A stretch of DNA of 43,972 nucleotides from positions 1-43,972 of the IMG/VR virus record IMGVR_UViG_3300005253_000028; one strand, 5' to 3'. Of the stretch, positions 17,717 through 26,359 are shown one piece after another. The notes beneath the pieces are model-generated. The model was not told the DNA's origin. It saw nothing but the letters and a program-made list of their open reading frames with translations, and did no database searches. A program made the translations under genes and the position numbers. The stretch's first letter is position 1; every line of letters starts with the position of its first letter. Source of the stretch: a virus.

Positions 17717-17881
17717 ATGAGTCCCGCAACGAGCTCTGAACAAAAGACCGCAGCTTGCATGGCATTAGCTCAAAAGCGCGGGGAACTTGATAGGACTCCA
17801 GGGACTCCCGCTGGGGATATGGCGGAAAGTATGTCAGAGGAACAGTTAGTCGAACTCTGCGGAAGTAAGGTGGTGAGATGA
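17717..17881 (+). CDS. DUF3008-like small protein (54 aa)
   Basis: The ATG directly follows the upstream stop. The sequence contains ACMALAQKRGEL and MAESMSEEQLVELC, the pattern of the short DUF3008-like phage proteins whose repeating motif is K-S-M-S-x-x-Q-L. The function is unknown. The stop overlaps the next start (ATGA). Confidence 0.55.
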   Translation: MSPATSSEQKTAACMALAQKRGELDRTPGTPAGDMAESMSEEQLVELCGSKVVR

Positions 17882-18000
17882 AACCAATTTGCGAAGAGTG
17901 CGGAAAAGAGTGCGTAGGCTGGGAAGATATACCAGAGGGTGATGAGATACCTATTGCCTTTTGTTCCCGGAAATGTACGCTCACCCATGTAAATGACTGA
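17878..18000 (+). CDS. Cys-rich mini-protein (40 aa)
   Basis: ATG 17878 overlaps the preceding stop. CEECGKEC at the N-terminus and CSRKC near the C-terminus could bind one zinc ion in a treble-clef-like or MYM-like fold. Between them is an acidic loop. The function is unknown. It closes a run of four small genes between the beta-helix protein and the next large structural gene. Confidence 0.6.
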   Translation: MKPICEECGKECVGWEDIPEGDEIPIAFCSRKCTLTHVND

Positions 18001-18085
18001 ATAGAATAGCTTTCTTTACCTCGGTTTGTTGTGGAGTGTAAAAACTTCGGGGCTTCCGGGCCAATAAATTTAGAGGAGGTACAAA

Positions 18086-19045
18086 ATGAGTGTACCATCC
18101 AGGGTAATCTTGAGGGGGGTATTTAGCGAACCCACCTTATTCTCCACACTGAACTCCGATGCCGTCTGGTCAAGGGGTTCCTTATCACCGTACTTCCAGA
18201 AGAGCACTACGGGCTGGTTAGCCAACCTTTACGGTGGCGTTCAAACCGGCGATGACTTCGCCTCAATTCCCATCGAAGTCAACGAGCTCCGAATACCCGA
18301 TTTCAAGGCTGCCCAGTGGACTTACAACCTGACCAATGCCGAGGTCTACGGCATAAACATGGTTATCTGGGCCCATGACCCTAACGATCCCAGCAAGCGG
18401 ATAGAGATAACCCAGGCCCCCAGCCACGCGGATTTGGCCAAGGCTGCCGGTTGGAACAAGCACATCCTCGATACATCGGTCACCCAGTTCTTCTTCTATG
18501 GGGAAAACACGACTGGGACAGACCTAACCGCTGGCACTCAGTACACATGGGATCAGTTCCAAGCCGATGTCCTGTTCTCCAACTGGACCATCTACCGAAT
18601 ATCCCTTGAGTACGGGTGGTATTCGACCGGAACCTTTGAGGATGCCTGGGTAGCTGATATCAAGCTAAATGGTCAGGTGATACCGCTGAAGCCCGATAGT
18701 GGCGGCACAGGGCGAATAGGAAGGCGCTGGGTAACAGGATCGTCAGCGATTGCCCACGCTTTAGCTCCCAAGACCCCTTTCGAGCTACTCAGTGTTGTCC
18801 TCCACCTCAATGCGGCAGCTACCCAGGAGACCTTTACCGTTACGGTAGACGCTGGCAGAGCGGCCAGTGTTTATGACACCCTGCTATACAGCAAGGCAAT
18901 GGCTGGTGTGGCCGATATTGTCCGGGAGTGGACCGGGGGCCTAGCCCTCAAGGAAGACGATGAGGTGGATTCCGCCTGGACAAACACAGACGGAAAGACC
19001 TATGGCCTGACGGTAACCTACCGGACGGTGTTTGAGGGGGCATGA
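18086..19045 (+). CDS. Structural virion protein, unknown (319 aa)
   Basis: Ribosome binding site TAGAGGAGGT precedes the ATG. The protein is rich in Ser/Thr/Asn/Trp and beta-strand-like segments (TFTVTVDAGRAASVYDTLLY, TYGLTVTYRTVFEG), as in tail or fibre proteins, and has no signal peptide or membrane segment. Its position between decoration and tail-hub genes supports a tail or appendage component. No family is recognised. Confidence 0.6.
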   Translation: MSVPSRVILRGVFSEPTLFSTLNSDAVWSRGSLSPYFQKSTTGWLANLYGGVQTGDDFASIPIEVNELRIPDFKAAQWTYNLTNAEVYGINMVIWAHDPNDPSKRIEITQAPSHADLAKAAGWNKHILDTSVTQFFFYGENTTGTDLTAGTQYTWDQFQADVLFSNWTIYRISLEYGWYSTGTFEDAWVADIKLNGQVIPLKPDSGGTGRIGRRWVTGSSAIAHALAPKTPFELLSVVLHLNAAATQETFTVTVDAGRAASVYDTLLYSKAMAGVADIVREWTGGLALKEDDEVDSAWTNTDGKTYGLTVTYRTVFEGA

Positions 19046-19046
19046 T

Positions 19047-20021
19047 ATGCCTGAAACGATAAATGGCGTAGAAGTAATAGGGGTATCCGAACTTACAGCA
19101 GATGCCAAGGCTCAACTGGCCGGTTTGTTCCGGGTTGGCAAGGTAACAACGGCCACCTCCGTAACGGTATTTGCATCAACCGATCTTATAGGTCAGGACA
19201 ACGATGCCTTCCCTGGCTGGTATGTTTATGTCCTCCAGGCCGATAATGGGGCCCCGGAGAACGAAACCCAGCCCATGTCCGACTATATAAGCTCAACTGG
19301 AGCAATCACACACACAGCCTTTACGGTACAGTTAGCCGTGGGCGACTGGGTTGTGCTCCTCCATCCATCGATTGCCATGCTGGGGGCAGTAGATACCTCT
19401 GCGGCTACAGGGGCCGTCACTTCTACCGATTTGCTGATGGCCTACGTCAAGCAGCTCGTGACCAACACCTATCGCTTGGGTGAGACCGCCATAGCGGACA
19501 CCTCTGACCCCGTGGACATGACCACAGAGGTTGCTGACGATACCATCCTTGCCAACATGCTCACCAACGATGGCGATACCTCTACCTACGACCGGCGCAC
19601 AGACTCCCAGGAAGCTATAAGCGACGAGGTCGCAGCAGTCCTTGCTGCCGAGTCAGTCCTCCACACGGTGTTCAGGACAGAGGACGAGTTTGCCCTGAAG
19701 AACACGAACCTCGATGTCTTTGGCCTGGATGCCATAGGGGGCACCTGCCGAAACGTGGTCTTTGAGCTTTACCTGGAGAAGGGCGGTGGTGGACATACGT
19801 TCACAATCACGATTAGCAAGACCGATGTGCTAAGGCCGACAACCTACACCAGCCAACTGCTTCCGTCCATATCCACGATTGCCACTCCTGCAACGGATGG
19901 GGTATATCGCTATGAGGCAGGAGATTTGGCTGAGGGGAATCAGGTGAAGTTCAATATTGCCCAGGATAATAACGGCGACGCCAACCTGGACCTGGTAGGC
20001 GTAATGACCTACGAACAGTAA
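19047..20021 (+). CDS. Structural virion protein with ETING N-terminus (324 aa)
   Basis: ATG 19047 is chosen over 19032 because GAGGGGG lies at the correct distance. The product begins MPETINGVEVIGVSEL and continues as beta-rich sequence with many Asp/Thr residues (TDLIGQDNDAFPGWYVYVLQ, HTFTITISKTD). The ETINGxE start is shared with the protein at 24703, hinting at a common attachment peptide or domain. Probably a tail or decoration protein. Confidence 0.58.
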   Translation: MPETINGVEVIGVSELTADAKAQLAGLFRVGKVTTATSVTVFASTDLIGQDNDAFPGWYVYVLQADNGAPENETQPMSDYISSTGAITHTAFTVQLAVGDWVVLLHPSIAMLGAVDTSAATGAVTSTDLLMAYVKQLVTNTYRLGETAIADTSDPVDMTTEVADDTILANMLTNDGDTSTYDRRTDSQEAISDEVAAVLAAESVLHTVFRTEDEFALKNTNLDVFGLDAIGGTCRNVVFELYLEKGGGGHTFTITISKTDVLRPTTYTSQLLPSISTIATPATDGVYRYEAGDLAEGNQVKFNIAQDNNGDANLDLVGVMTYEQ

Positions 20022-20031
20022 GGAGAAGATG

Positions 20032-20220
20032 ATGCCGAGCATGAACGCAAGCCAAAAAGCACTCGTTAAAGACATGAGGCGAGATGCCAGGGATACCATA
20101 GCGTACTGCGACCGCAAGATCGCAGAGCTACAGGAGAGGCGGGACAAGGCCCAGGAGACCCTGGACACGTTCCTGGTGGGCTTTGGCCCCGAGCCCAAGC
20201 CTGAGCCGATAGAGGAATAG
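20032..20220 (+). CDS. Small coiled-coil protein (62 aa)
   Basis: AAGGAGA precedes two ATGs (20029, 20032). The sequence is a single amphipathic helix (SQKALVKDMRRDARDTIAYC, then KIAELQERRDKAQETL) with a Pro/Glu-rich tail. Such short helical proteins between structural genes often act as chaperones or linkers, but no family is recognised. Confidence 0.55.
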   Translation: MPSMNASQKALVKDMRRDARDTIAYCDRKIAELQERRDKAQETLDTFLVGFGPEPKPEPIEE

Positions 20221-20221
20221 C

Positions 20222-21601
20222 ATGACCACAAAATTAGAGCAAGTTCTAAGCGTGATAGCACCGGGCAAGTCCTTCCGGGAATTGTGGAAAGCAAAGAACA
20301 TTATAGGAACCGCATGGCTTTCCTCTGTGCCTGGCGGACAGCCCGTAACCCTGACCAATGAGGCAGCCAAGAGGACAACGGCTGACGGCCTGCTTTTCCA
20401 CGGGGCAGCCACCGACAACGTGGTGATATCCAATGATGCCGGTCAGAACGCCAAGGCTGCTGCCCACTTTACCTTTGAGTTCACGCCTACCCAGCTCTTT
20501 TCCAGCGCCAGTTCAGCCGATGAAATCCTTTTTAGAAAAGAGGCTGACGGCACGCACTACATGACCATCTACCTGAACGCAACTGATGGTAAATTAACCT
20601 GGAAGTTTGTGAGTGCGGGTACAGACTTCACCCTGACCTCAACAACTGCATCCTGGACAGCGGGTGTCAAGTATATCATTACCGTCACTCTCAACGATGC
20701 TCCGGTACAAAGGCTACTGGTCAACGGAACTCTTGAGGATTCGGATACGGCAACCGCAGCCCTAACGCCTAATGGTGGGGACATAATTATCGGCTCATCC
20801 TCCGATGGTGGTACAGACGGAGTAAAAGCTCTCATCAGTCGCTTCGTGATGGGAATTGGGGCTACTGCCACCATTGGCCTGACCACCACCGCTGATACTG
20901 GCGAGGAAGCTCTGTTGAATAAGGGTTTTCCTCCTGCCACTGCAAAGGTTCAGTACCTTCTTACCTTAGATGAAGGCAGGGGCCTGACAGCAAATAACCG
21001 GGGCTCTGGGGTAGGTAATGGCACCATAGATACTGGTCCTGCTTGGGTTTACAGTGGCCCTAAACAAGCCGTGATGTCCCTGGATGGAATAAATGACTAT
21101 GCTGTTGGTCCGGCATTATCAGACATAAGCGGTGATATTAGCTTTGTCTGGGTTGGCAAAATGATGTCTACCTATAATACAGCGGTCTCCCGATACCTTG
21201 CCCATGTGAAGATAAGCACCAATGATGAGTTTGCATTGTTTTACTCTTCGGGAGATGATGCTATCCAGTGGTACGCCAAGGGGGCTGGAGGCTCTGCCCT
21301 TACGGTAAATTACACAACAAAACCTGCCATAGGCGATTACTGGATTATAATTGCTACATATACAGTCGCCGGGGCTCTCGAACTCATGGTCAATGGGCCA
21401 TCAAGGGGGACTAGCTCGGGCGGTGGTGCAATGTCAGGGGCGGTGGCTACCATCTACTTAGGGTCGAAGAATACTGCAGTTCTCCAAGATGTTTCATCCC
21501 CTATCCTTTTCGGTACTGTTAATGGAGCCCTGTCAGCCCAAGAAGGCCTAAACCTCTCCCGCTACCTCAACAACTGGCTGGGCCTGGGGCTGACGATTTA
21601 G
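20222..21601 (+). CDS. Tail/adsorption protein with two LamG-like lectin domains (459 aa)
   Basis: Two concanavalin-A/LamG-like jelly rolls are visible. The first (about 60-215) has FTFEFTPTQLF, DGTHYMTIYLN and WTAGVKYIITVTLNDAPVQRL followed by NGGDIIIGSSSDGG. The second (about 285-455) has VMSLDGINDYAVG, DISFVWVGKM and a late IYLGSKNTA strand. These domains bind glycans and are common in receptor-binding tail proteins. The N-terminal 50 residues may anchor it to the virion. It lies just before the adaptor and hub genes. Confidence 0.72.
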   Translation: MTTKLEQVLSVIAPGKSFRELWKAKNIIGTAWLSSVPGGQPVTLTNEAAKRTTADGLLFHGAATDNVVISNDAGQNAKAAAHFTFEFTPTQLFSSASSADEILFRKEADGTHYMTIYLNATDGKLTWKFVSAGTDFTLTSTTASWTAGVKYIITVTLNDAPVQRLLVNGTLEDSDTATAALTPNGGDIIIGSSSDGGTDGVKALISRFVMGIGATATIGLTTTADTGEEALLNKGFPPATAKVQYLLTLDEGRGLTANNRGSGVGNGTIDTGPAWVYSGPKQAVMSLDGINDYAVGPALSDISGDISFVWVGKMMSTYNTAVSRYLAHVKISTNDEFALFYSSGDDAIQWYAKGAGGSALTVNYTTKPAIGDYWIIIATYTVAGALELMVNGPSRGTSSGGGAMSGAVATIYLGSKNTAVLQDVSSPILFGTVNGALSAQEGLNLSRYLNNWLGLGLTI

Positions 21602-21622
21602 AATTTCTATGGAGTATAGCTT

Positions 21623-22699
21623 ATGGCAAAAACTTTTGCTACCATTGTTGACGACATTCAATCGAAGCTACAAGATGATGGGACACTCTTTACCGATGCA
21701 AAGGTTGCTGAGGAGATTGAGCGTGTCTTTCGGGAAATCTCCCAGCCGAGTCACATCGATCCCTATATCCGTAGGGAGTCCTTCAAGCTAGAGACCAGGA
21801 CAGGCGAAGCGACCTCGGACACAGCCAATGCCCTGGTGGATGCTACCAACGCACAATTCCTTTCTACAGATGTAGACAAGGTTATCTACAACACCGATGA
21901 TAGGACATGGGCCATTGTCACCGCATACGTCAGTGCCTCCCAGCTTACGTTGGACAGGGACGCCTTCCCTGACGGCAACGAGAACTACGAGATGTTCAAC
22001 AAGGGCTGCATTAACAACCTGCAAATCAATATCGAGGATGTCACTGACTACATAGGTGCTGACCATGGGGTATTACAGGATGCCGAGCATTCGCCCGAGT
22101 TTCCTTTGGGGACAAAAAGGAATGTTAAGGTTGCAGGGGACATTCTTACCGTGGGCATTGATTTCGCCCCCGATGATTCCGCCGACAGCGATGCCGATAT
22201 CGAGGTCTTTGTGTGGTTCATGGTGAGGCACCGGGTCTCCCAACTGACCGATCTTGCCGGGGCAACCACTTCAGCTATTAGTGCCGCTGCTACATCTGTG
22301 CCCGTGGATGGATTCAGTGGCACCGAGATAGTGGCTGAGGGCACGGAGTTCAAGATAGCCGGGGTGCGTGGCCAATACCGGGTGACCGCTGCCGTAACCC
22401 TTTCTAGTGGCGCCGGCACACTGGTTGTATCGCCCCCGCTGGAAGCCGCTGCCGCCGAAAACGATGTGGTCACTGTCATAGGTTCAACCCTCACTCCCAA
22501 GTTGGAGCAGATAGTGGTGGATTTGACGGCTGGTCGGACTGGGCGAAGCAAGGCCGGGAACTTCATCAACACGGTCAACGTGGGCGGTATTGGCCTCTTT
22601 GATAGGTATCGAAGCCTTGGTAATGAGATACCAGCAATCATGGCCGCATTGACTAAGGGGGTTAAGCCGAGGTCTAAAAGAAACTGGTCGAAGGACTAG
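21623..22699 (+). CDS. Head-tail adaptor-like protein (358 aa)
   Basis: The N-terminus (FATIVDDIQSKLQDD, then LFTDAKVAEEIERVFREIS) is the helical start typical of phage head-tail adaptor and tail-tubular A-like proteins, which dock under the portal. A long beta-rich region follows, with an Ig-like stretch near residues 210-290 (TSVPVDGFSG, FKIAGVRGQYRV). The basic C-terminus could contact DNA or the portal. Position before the hub supports the call, but a structural comparison would be needed to prove it. Confidence 0.6.
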   Translation: MAKTFATIVDDIQSKLQDDGTLFTDAKVAEEIERVFREISQPSHIDPYIRRESFKLETRTGEATSDTANALVDATNAQFLSTDVDKVIYNTDDRTWAIVTAYVSASQLTLDRDAFPDGNENYEMFNKGCINNLQINIEDVTDYIGADHGVLQDAEHSPEFPLGTKRNVKVAGDILTVGIDFAPDDSADSDADIEVFVWFMVRHRVSQLTDLAGATTSAISAAATSVPVDGFSGTEIVAEGTEFKIAGVRGQYRVTAAVTLSSGAGTLVVSPPLEAAAAENDVVTVIGSTLTPKLEQIVVDLTAGRTGRSKAGNFINTVNVGGIGLFDRYRSLGNEIPAIMAALTKGVKPRSKRNWSKD

Positions 22700-22702
22700 A
22701 AG

Positions 22703-24703
22703 ATGGCCAGGTCAATACACGCCGATCTCCTTAGTGCCCAGAAGGATTCCTCTTTCAACGTCAAAGTCAAGATAGTCCTTACCTACAGCGCCATCACTCA
22801 CACCTACGAAGAGGACCGCATCCTGTCCATCAATCACCAGGAGTCCCCGGAAAGCCAGACGGCTGAGGTTGTCCTGGACGACTCCGACAATGTGCTCTCC
22901 GCCCTAGACCTGAAGGGCTACAAAGGCGTTATTTCCTACGGACTCACCGATGCCAACGGGACGAACAGGTACTCGGCTGCTGCCCCTCTTTTAGTCAAGG
23001 GGCAACTCGGCCACTCCTCCCAGGGGGTGCTTGCCTCTACACTGAGCCTCCACGGTTTACCGGATCGGTTGGCTAATGATAAGGCCAGTGAGGCGTTCAC
23101 CATGGAGGCCGATGATACCAGGACCGTCAAGGACCTCATAACGGCTGTGCTCAATGCCACCCTGACTGCTTATAGCCACACTGTAAATATCACGGCTACC
23201 TTTGACAGCGAGGACGATCTGATAGACTCCGTAACGCCAAGGGACTCCTTCAGGGTAAACTTCAATGAGAGTAGGCTGGAGGCCCTCAAGCGGCTCCTGG
23301 AATACACCAAGTGCGTTATGCGGGCGGAGGACGATGGCGAGGTTCACATATTCGTGCCCACCACCAGCGGAACCGAGTGGGTTGCATCCACGGCCTACAC
23401 GGTGAACGATTATGTCCAGCCCACCACGCCCAATAACAACTTCACCTATAAATGCACCGTGGCCGGCACATCGCACTCCTCAGAACCCACCTGGCCTACT
23501 ACTGCCGGGGGAACCGTGGTTGATAATACCGTTACGTGGACGGCGGTAGCCCACGACTATACCTATGAACTTGCTGCTTCCGGGGAGCACACCTTTTTCT
23601 CCAAGGTACACCGGAAGCGGTTGGTCCTTCCTAACTACGTATCCATAAAGTCCCATCCCGACCATCCGGATTCCTATGCTGGGACGGCTGAGGACACAGC
23701 CAGTAGCGACCTCACCCCACCCACGCCATTTTCCAGCGCCGAGATCCGGGACCACCAATATATGCGTCTTGACAGTAACGCACAGGCAACCGCTATTGCT
23801 GAAGCCCAACTCACCAAGCACCAGCAGGATGCAGAGGCGGGCTCTGGCCTGGTGCCCATGAACGTGGGAACAGAGGCATATGATTACGTCAAGATCACGG
23901 ACTCCAGACAGAATGATGACATCCGCATTGCCAACATCGGATACCTGGAGCGTATCTATATGCCGGGGACCTATGAGCTCAGGTTCGGCTTCGGAACGAT
24001 CAGGGCTGGCGGCTACGAGGGGTTGTTGCCACCTGCGGTAGTGGGGTTAATGGGAGCAACGGGGGCAACGGGAAGGGGAGGGGCAACGGGCATAGTATCC
24101 GTCACGGGCGGCGTAACCATGGAAATATTGAGGAAGCTCGCAATGGATATCGAGGCGGCCCTGAATACAGCCGCCCGTGAACGGGACTGGCTGGCCAACG
24201 CAGTACGCCTTAACTCCTTCCTCATAAATCAGATGTCTGTGGTTTCGTCACCGGGTCCCTTGGGGCGGGTCATGCAAGCCGTTTCCGATTTTAATGATTT
24301 GAAGGACCAACTGTTAGAATTTGATAACTGGAAGTGCTTTATCTACTTCCTCAGAAATACAGCATCCGGTGCCTGGTCCACTCCAACCAATGCTGTTTAC
24401 ACAGTGCCCACAGGCAAGAAACTGGTCTGCGTGTTTCTCTGGCCGTACCATGGTCTCATTGATGACCCAACCAATCGCCAAGCTCGGTTTCGGAATACCA
24501 CAGATAGCACCGATGTCTTTGCCCCAGCATCTTTCCAATCAGAGGGTTTTGTTCTGACATGGGCACTCGTAGGGGATCTCGCCGGACCCGCAACATTTAC
24601 CGAGGTGGTCGCCGGTAAAACAGTGAAATTGGAACTCTGGAATAACACCGGGGGCAACCGCGCCATGGGGGTCGTGATGATATGCAAGGAGATGGAGGCC
24701 TAG
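22703..24703 (+). CDS. Tail hub-like protein with carbohydrate-binding insert (666 aa)
   Basis: Residues 1-220 (SIHADLLSAQKDSSFNVKVK, HSSQGVLASTLSLHGLPDRL) resemble the beta-barrel part of phage tail hub/baseplate proteins. Residues about 223-280 form a Trp/Pro-rich module (STAYTVNDYVQPTTPNN, EPTWPTTAGG), a frequent phage carbohydrate-binding insert. A short collagen-like run (GATGATGRGGATG) lies near 450-463, then a helical linker and a C-terminal beta domain. This suggests a hub carrying a receptor-binding head. The stop overlaps the next start. Confidence 0.65.
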   Translation: MARSIHADLLSAQKDSSFNVKVKIVLTYSAITHTYEEDRILSINHQESPESQTAEVVLDDSDNVLSALDLKGYKGVISYGLTDANGTNRYSAAAPLLVKGQLGHSSQGVLASTLSLHGLPDRLANDKASEAFTMEADDTRTVKDLITAVLNATLTAYSHTVNITATFDSEDDLIDSVTPRDSFRVNFNESRLEALKRLLEYTKCVMRAEDDGEVHIFVPTTSGTEWVASTAYTVNDYVQPTTPNNNFTYKCTVAGTSHSSEPTWPTTAGGTVVDNTVTWTAVAHDYTYELAASGEHTFFSKVHRKRLVLPNYVSIKSHPDHPDSYAGTAEDTASSDLTPPTPFSSAEIRDHQYMRLDSNAQATAIAEAQLTKHQQDAEAGSGLVPMNVGTEAYDYVKITDSRQNDDIRIANIGYLERIYMPGTYELRFGFGTIRAGGYEGLLPPAVVGLMGATGATGRGGATGIVSVTGGVTMEILRKLAMDIEAALNTAARERDWLANAVRLNSFLINQMSVVSSPGPLGRVMQAVSDFNDLKDQLLEFDNWKCFIYFLRNTASGAWSTPTNAVYTVPTGKKLVCVFLWPYHGLIDDPTNRQARFRNTTDSTDVFAPASFQSEGFVLTWALVGDLAGPATFTEVVAGKTVKLELWNNTGGNRAMGVVMICKEMEA

Positions 24704-25197
24704 TGGCCGAAACTATAAATGGACTTGAGGGCAGGTCAGTTGGTGTTGTCTATCCCCTAGTCAATACCTTTGTCAGTGGAACGGGAGCAGCAGGATCGGA
24801 TAACACGGCTCAGGATGTCAAGACCGTGGTTGTCCCAGCCGGCACCCTTACTCAAGTCAACGACAGGCTCAGGATAAGGATTTACTGGACGGGGGATACG
24901 GGTGCTGCGGTGACAGCTACAACTAAGCTGAACGGGGTTACCGTGGCCGCCTCGGTAGATGTGGGGGCAGCGGCTCTGTTCATTAATGAGTGCTGGATAC
25001 ACTACATTGACAACACCCATGCCAATATTATAGAGCACGGGACTTTTCCTGCAACGGGAGCCTCCTCAGCTATCAATTCAGCCGGGTTCGATTGGTCTTC
25101 TGACCAGAATGTTGTGGTCTCGCAAGACCAGATTGCTAATAACCATATCATAGTTTATGGGATATTTCTTGATGTTCACCCATTGGGTATACCGTAA
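24703..25197 (+). CDS. Tail/appendage protein with ETING N-terminus (164 aa)
   Basis: GTG 24703 overlaps the hub stop (TAGTG) and follows GGAGATGGAGG. The N-terminus VAETINGLEGRSVG matches the start of the 19047 protein. The rest is a compact beta-rich domain (TLTQVNDRLRIRIYWTGD, HANIIEHGTFP, HIIVYGIFLDVHP), as in small fibre head or capping proteins. The role is inferred from neighbours. Confidence 0.58.
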   Translation: MAETINGLEGRSVGVVYPLVNTFVSGTGAAGSDNTAQDVKTVVVPAGTLTQVNDRLRIRIYWTGDTGAAVTATTKLNGVTVAASVDVGAAALFINECWIHYIDNTHANIIEHGTFPATGASSAINSAGFDWSSDQNVVVSQDQIANNHIIVYGIFLDVHPLGIP

Positions 25198-25208
25198 GGG
25201 GGAGTGAT

Positions 25209-25505
25209 ATGACAGCTCCAAAATACAGCAAGGATATCGCTGAGGTTAGGGACGGCATCAGGGACTTGGTGGCCGGTCAGCAAGCCACGAATACCAACCT
25301 CACTGGACTCAATACGAAGGTGGATACCCTCATTGCCCACGATTATGACCACGAAGGCAGGCTATCCAAGGTGGAAGATAGGACATCCAATGGCCGATTC
25401 ACCACGGGCGAGAAGATGGTCGGTTACGGCGGTGGCACGGGCGTTGTGGGCCTGATAGCCTACGCCATACTCCAGCAGCTCGGATGGCTGCCAGTGGGGG
25501 GCTAG
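25209..25505 (+). CDS. Holin-like protein with N-terminal coiled coil and C-terminal membrane helix
   Basis: The 98-residue product has a coiled-coil (IAEVRDGIRDLVAGQQA, then LNTKVDTLIAHDYD), a polar hinge and a C-terminal hydrophobic Gly/Ala-rich helix (GGGTGVVGLIAYAILQQL). This layout matches XhlA-type and other phage holin-like proteins that sit in the host membrane at the end of the structural operon. No endolysin gene is recognised beside it. A membrane anchor of a tail protein is an alternative. Confidence 0.62.
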   Translation: MTAPKYSKDIAEVRDGIRDLVAGQQATNTNLTGLNTKVDTLIAHDYDHEGRLSKVEDRTSNGRFTTGEKMVGYGGGTGVVGLIAYAILQQLGWLPVGG

Positions 25506-25523
25506 GGGCCTCTGAAGCTAAAA

Positions 25524-25645
25524 CGAAGAACCCCCCGTCCGAGACTCTCCCGTGGCCGACAGGAGACCTATAGGAAGGGGGGCCTTCGTCTCATCAGCCG
25601 CCCGTCGGCGGTTCCCCAGGGGAATGTGGAGCCCTTATTCAGGGC
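25524..25645 (+). ncRNA. Candidate structured RNA, multi-hairpin region
   Basis: Nothing here codes convincingly, but the region folds densely. CGAAG and CCCCCC (25524-25536) pair with GGGGGG and CTTCG (25577-25588), enclosing a TCTCC/GGAGA hairpin (25546-25550 with 25562-25566). Then come CCGCC/GGCGG with a CGTC tetraloop (25598-25611), TTCCC/GGGAA with a 3-base loop (25612-25624) and GCCCT/AGGGC (25631-25645). A terminator follows at 25684. It lies at the end of the late transcript. It could be a processed small RNA, a 3' stability element or an antitermination target. I recognise no known family. Confidence 0.55.
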
Positions 25646-25683
25646 ACTAATAGCATAAGCCCAAACACCCTCTTTGTCAACAT

Positions 25684-25710
25684 ACCGCCTATTCCTGGGC
25701 GGTTTTTTCT
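25684..25710 (+). terminator. Strong intrinsic terminator of the late operon
   Basis: ACCGCC (25684-25689) pairs with GGCGGT (25698-25703) and a run of six T follows. It ends the rightward virion-gene transcript and, with the promoter 30 bases on, separates late from early transcription. Confidence 0.88.
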
Positions 25711-25739
25711 ATTGGTGATAAAATGACCACTCAGGGTGG

Positions 25740-25768
25740 TTGACAAGACTTGATTATAGGTATATACT
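25740..25768 (+). promoter_or_regulatory. Near-consensus sigma70 promoter for the early block
   Basis: TTGACA (25740-25745), a 17-base spacer and TATACT (25763-25768). The expected start of transcription (about 25775) coincides with three successive ATGs beginning at 25776, so the mRNA would be leaderless or nearly so. It drives the rightward small-gene and replication block. Confidence 0.85.
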
Positions 25769-25775
25769 ATGGGGT

Positions 25776-25913
25776 ATGATGATGAAAACGAGTTTACCCC
25801 GATATCATTGTAACCGCTGCCCTCATTCCTGGCATCCCCGGACAGAGAAGTATCCACGGGTATGCCCCAAATGTAAGAGTCCCTACTGGGACGTGCCCAA
25901 GGTCGCAAAATGA
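25776..25913 (+). CDS. Zinc-ribbon mini-protein, paralogue 1 (45 aa)
   Basis: Three ATGs (25776, 25779, 25782) lie at the predicted transcription start, with no ribosome binding site. The product has CNRCPHSWHP, then CPKCKSPYWD. The same motif set (C-x2-C-x2-W-x-P ... CPxC-x-S-x-YWD) occurs in the two leftward genes at 39611 and 40962. The fold is a zinc ribbon. The conserved YWD suggests a specific partner rather than generic zinc binding. Its stop overlaps the next start (ATGA). A role as a host-takeover or DNA-binding factor is possible but unsupported. Confidence 0.72.
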   Translation: MMMKTSLPRYHCNRCPHSWHPRTEKYPRVCPKCKSPYWDVPKVAK

Positions 25914-26359
25914 ACGCCACAGAAACTAAGGCCCTCAAATGGCTATGCTTGGCTTATGGCATCAAGGAAAAGGATATTACCTTCCGGAGCCATTCCAGCC
26001 CAGACTTCCTTCTTTCTTCCGGAGCTGGCATAGAAGTCAAGAAGCTCCAAAGCAAATCATGTCGCACGATTACATTTGGCCTTAAGCAATGGCAAATCCT
26101 ACATAAGCAAAAAGACATCTTCATTTTGGTATTTAGTATCTACGATGAGCCAGATATAACTATACCGTTTGATCGAATAAACGATGAGTCAAGTATTTGG
26201 TGTGGCTATCGCTCAAAAGTATATGATTATCCGCGCTGGCAATACAAAGACACAGCGAACCCAAGATTCGTGACTTGCCGGTGTGGGCACAGATGGCCCT
26301 CCAAGCTAAAGAAACCTCGTTGCCCCAAGTGCCATACCCGGAACCCTAAAGGAAACTGA
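25910..26359 (+). CDS. PD-(D/E)XK-like nuclease with C-terminal zinc ribbon (149 aa)
   Basis: SPDFLLSSGAGIEVKKL provides Asp32, Glu42 and Lys44 in the spacing of the PD-(D/E)XK nuclease core, followed by a helix. Residues about 120-145 (CRCGHRW ... CPKCH) form a zinc ribbon like that of the preceding mini-protein, suggesting the ribbon moved between genes. It may cut host or foreign DNA early in infection. The fold is inferred from a short motif. Start overlaps the preceding stop. Confidence 0.6.
   Translation: MNATETKALKWLCLAYGIKEKDITFRSHSSPDFLLSSGAGIEVKKLQSKSCRTITFGLKQWQILHKQKDIFILVFSIYDEPDITIPFDRINDESSIWCGYRSKVYDYPRWQYKDTANPRFVTCRCGHRWPSKLKKPRCPKCHTRNPKGN

Noticed and set aside
22048-22641. 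197-codon minus-strand frame opposite the adaptor gene
   Set aside because: Antisense shadow with no start signals or recognisable motif.
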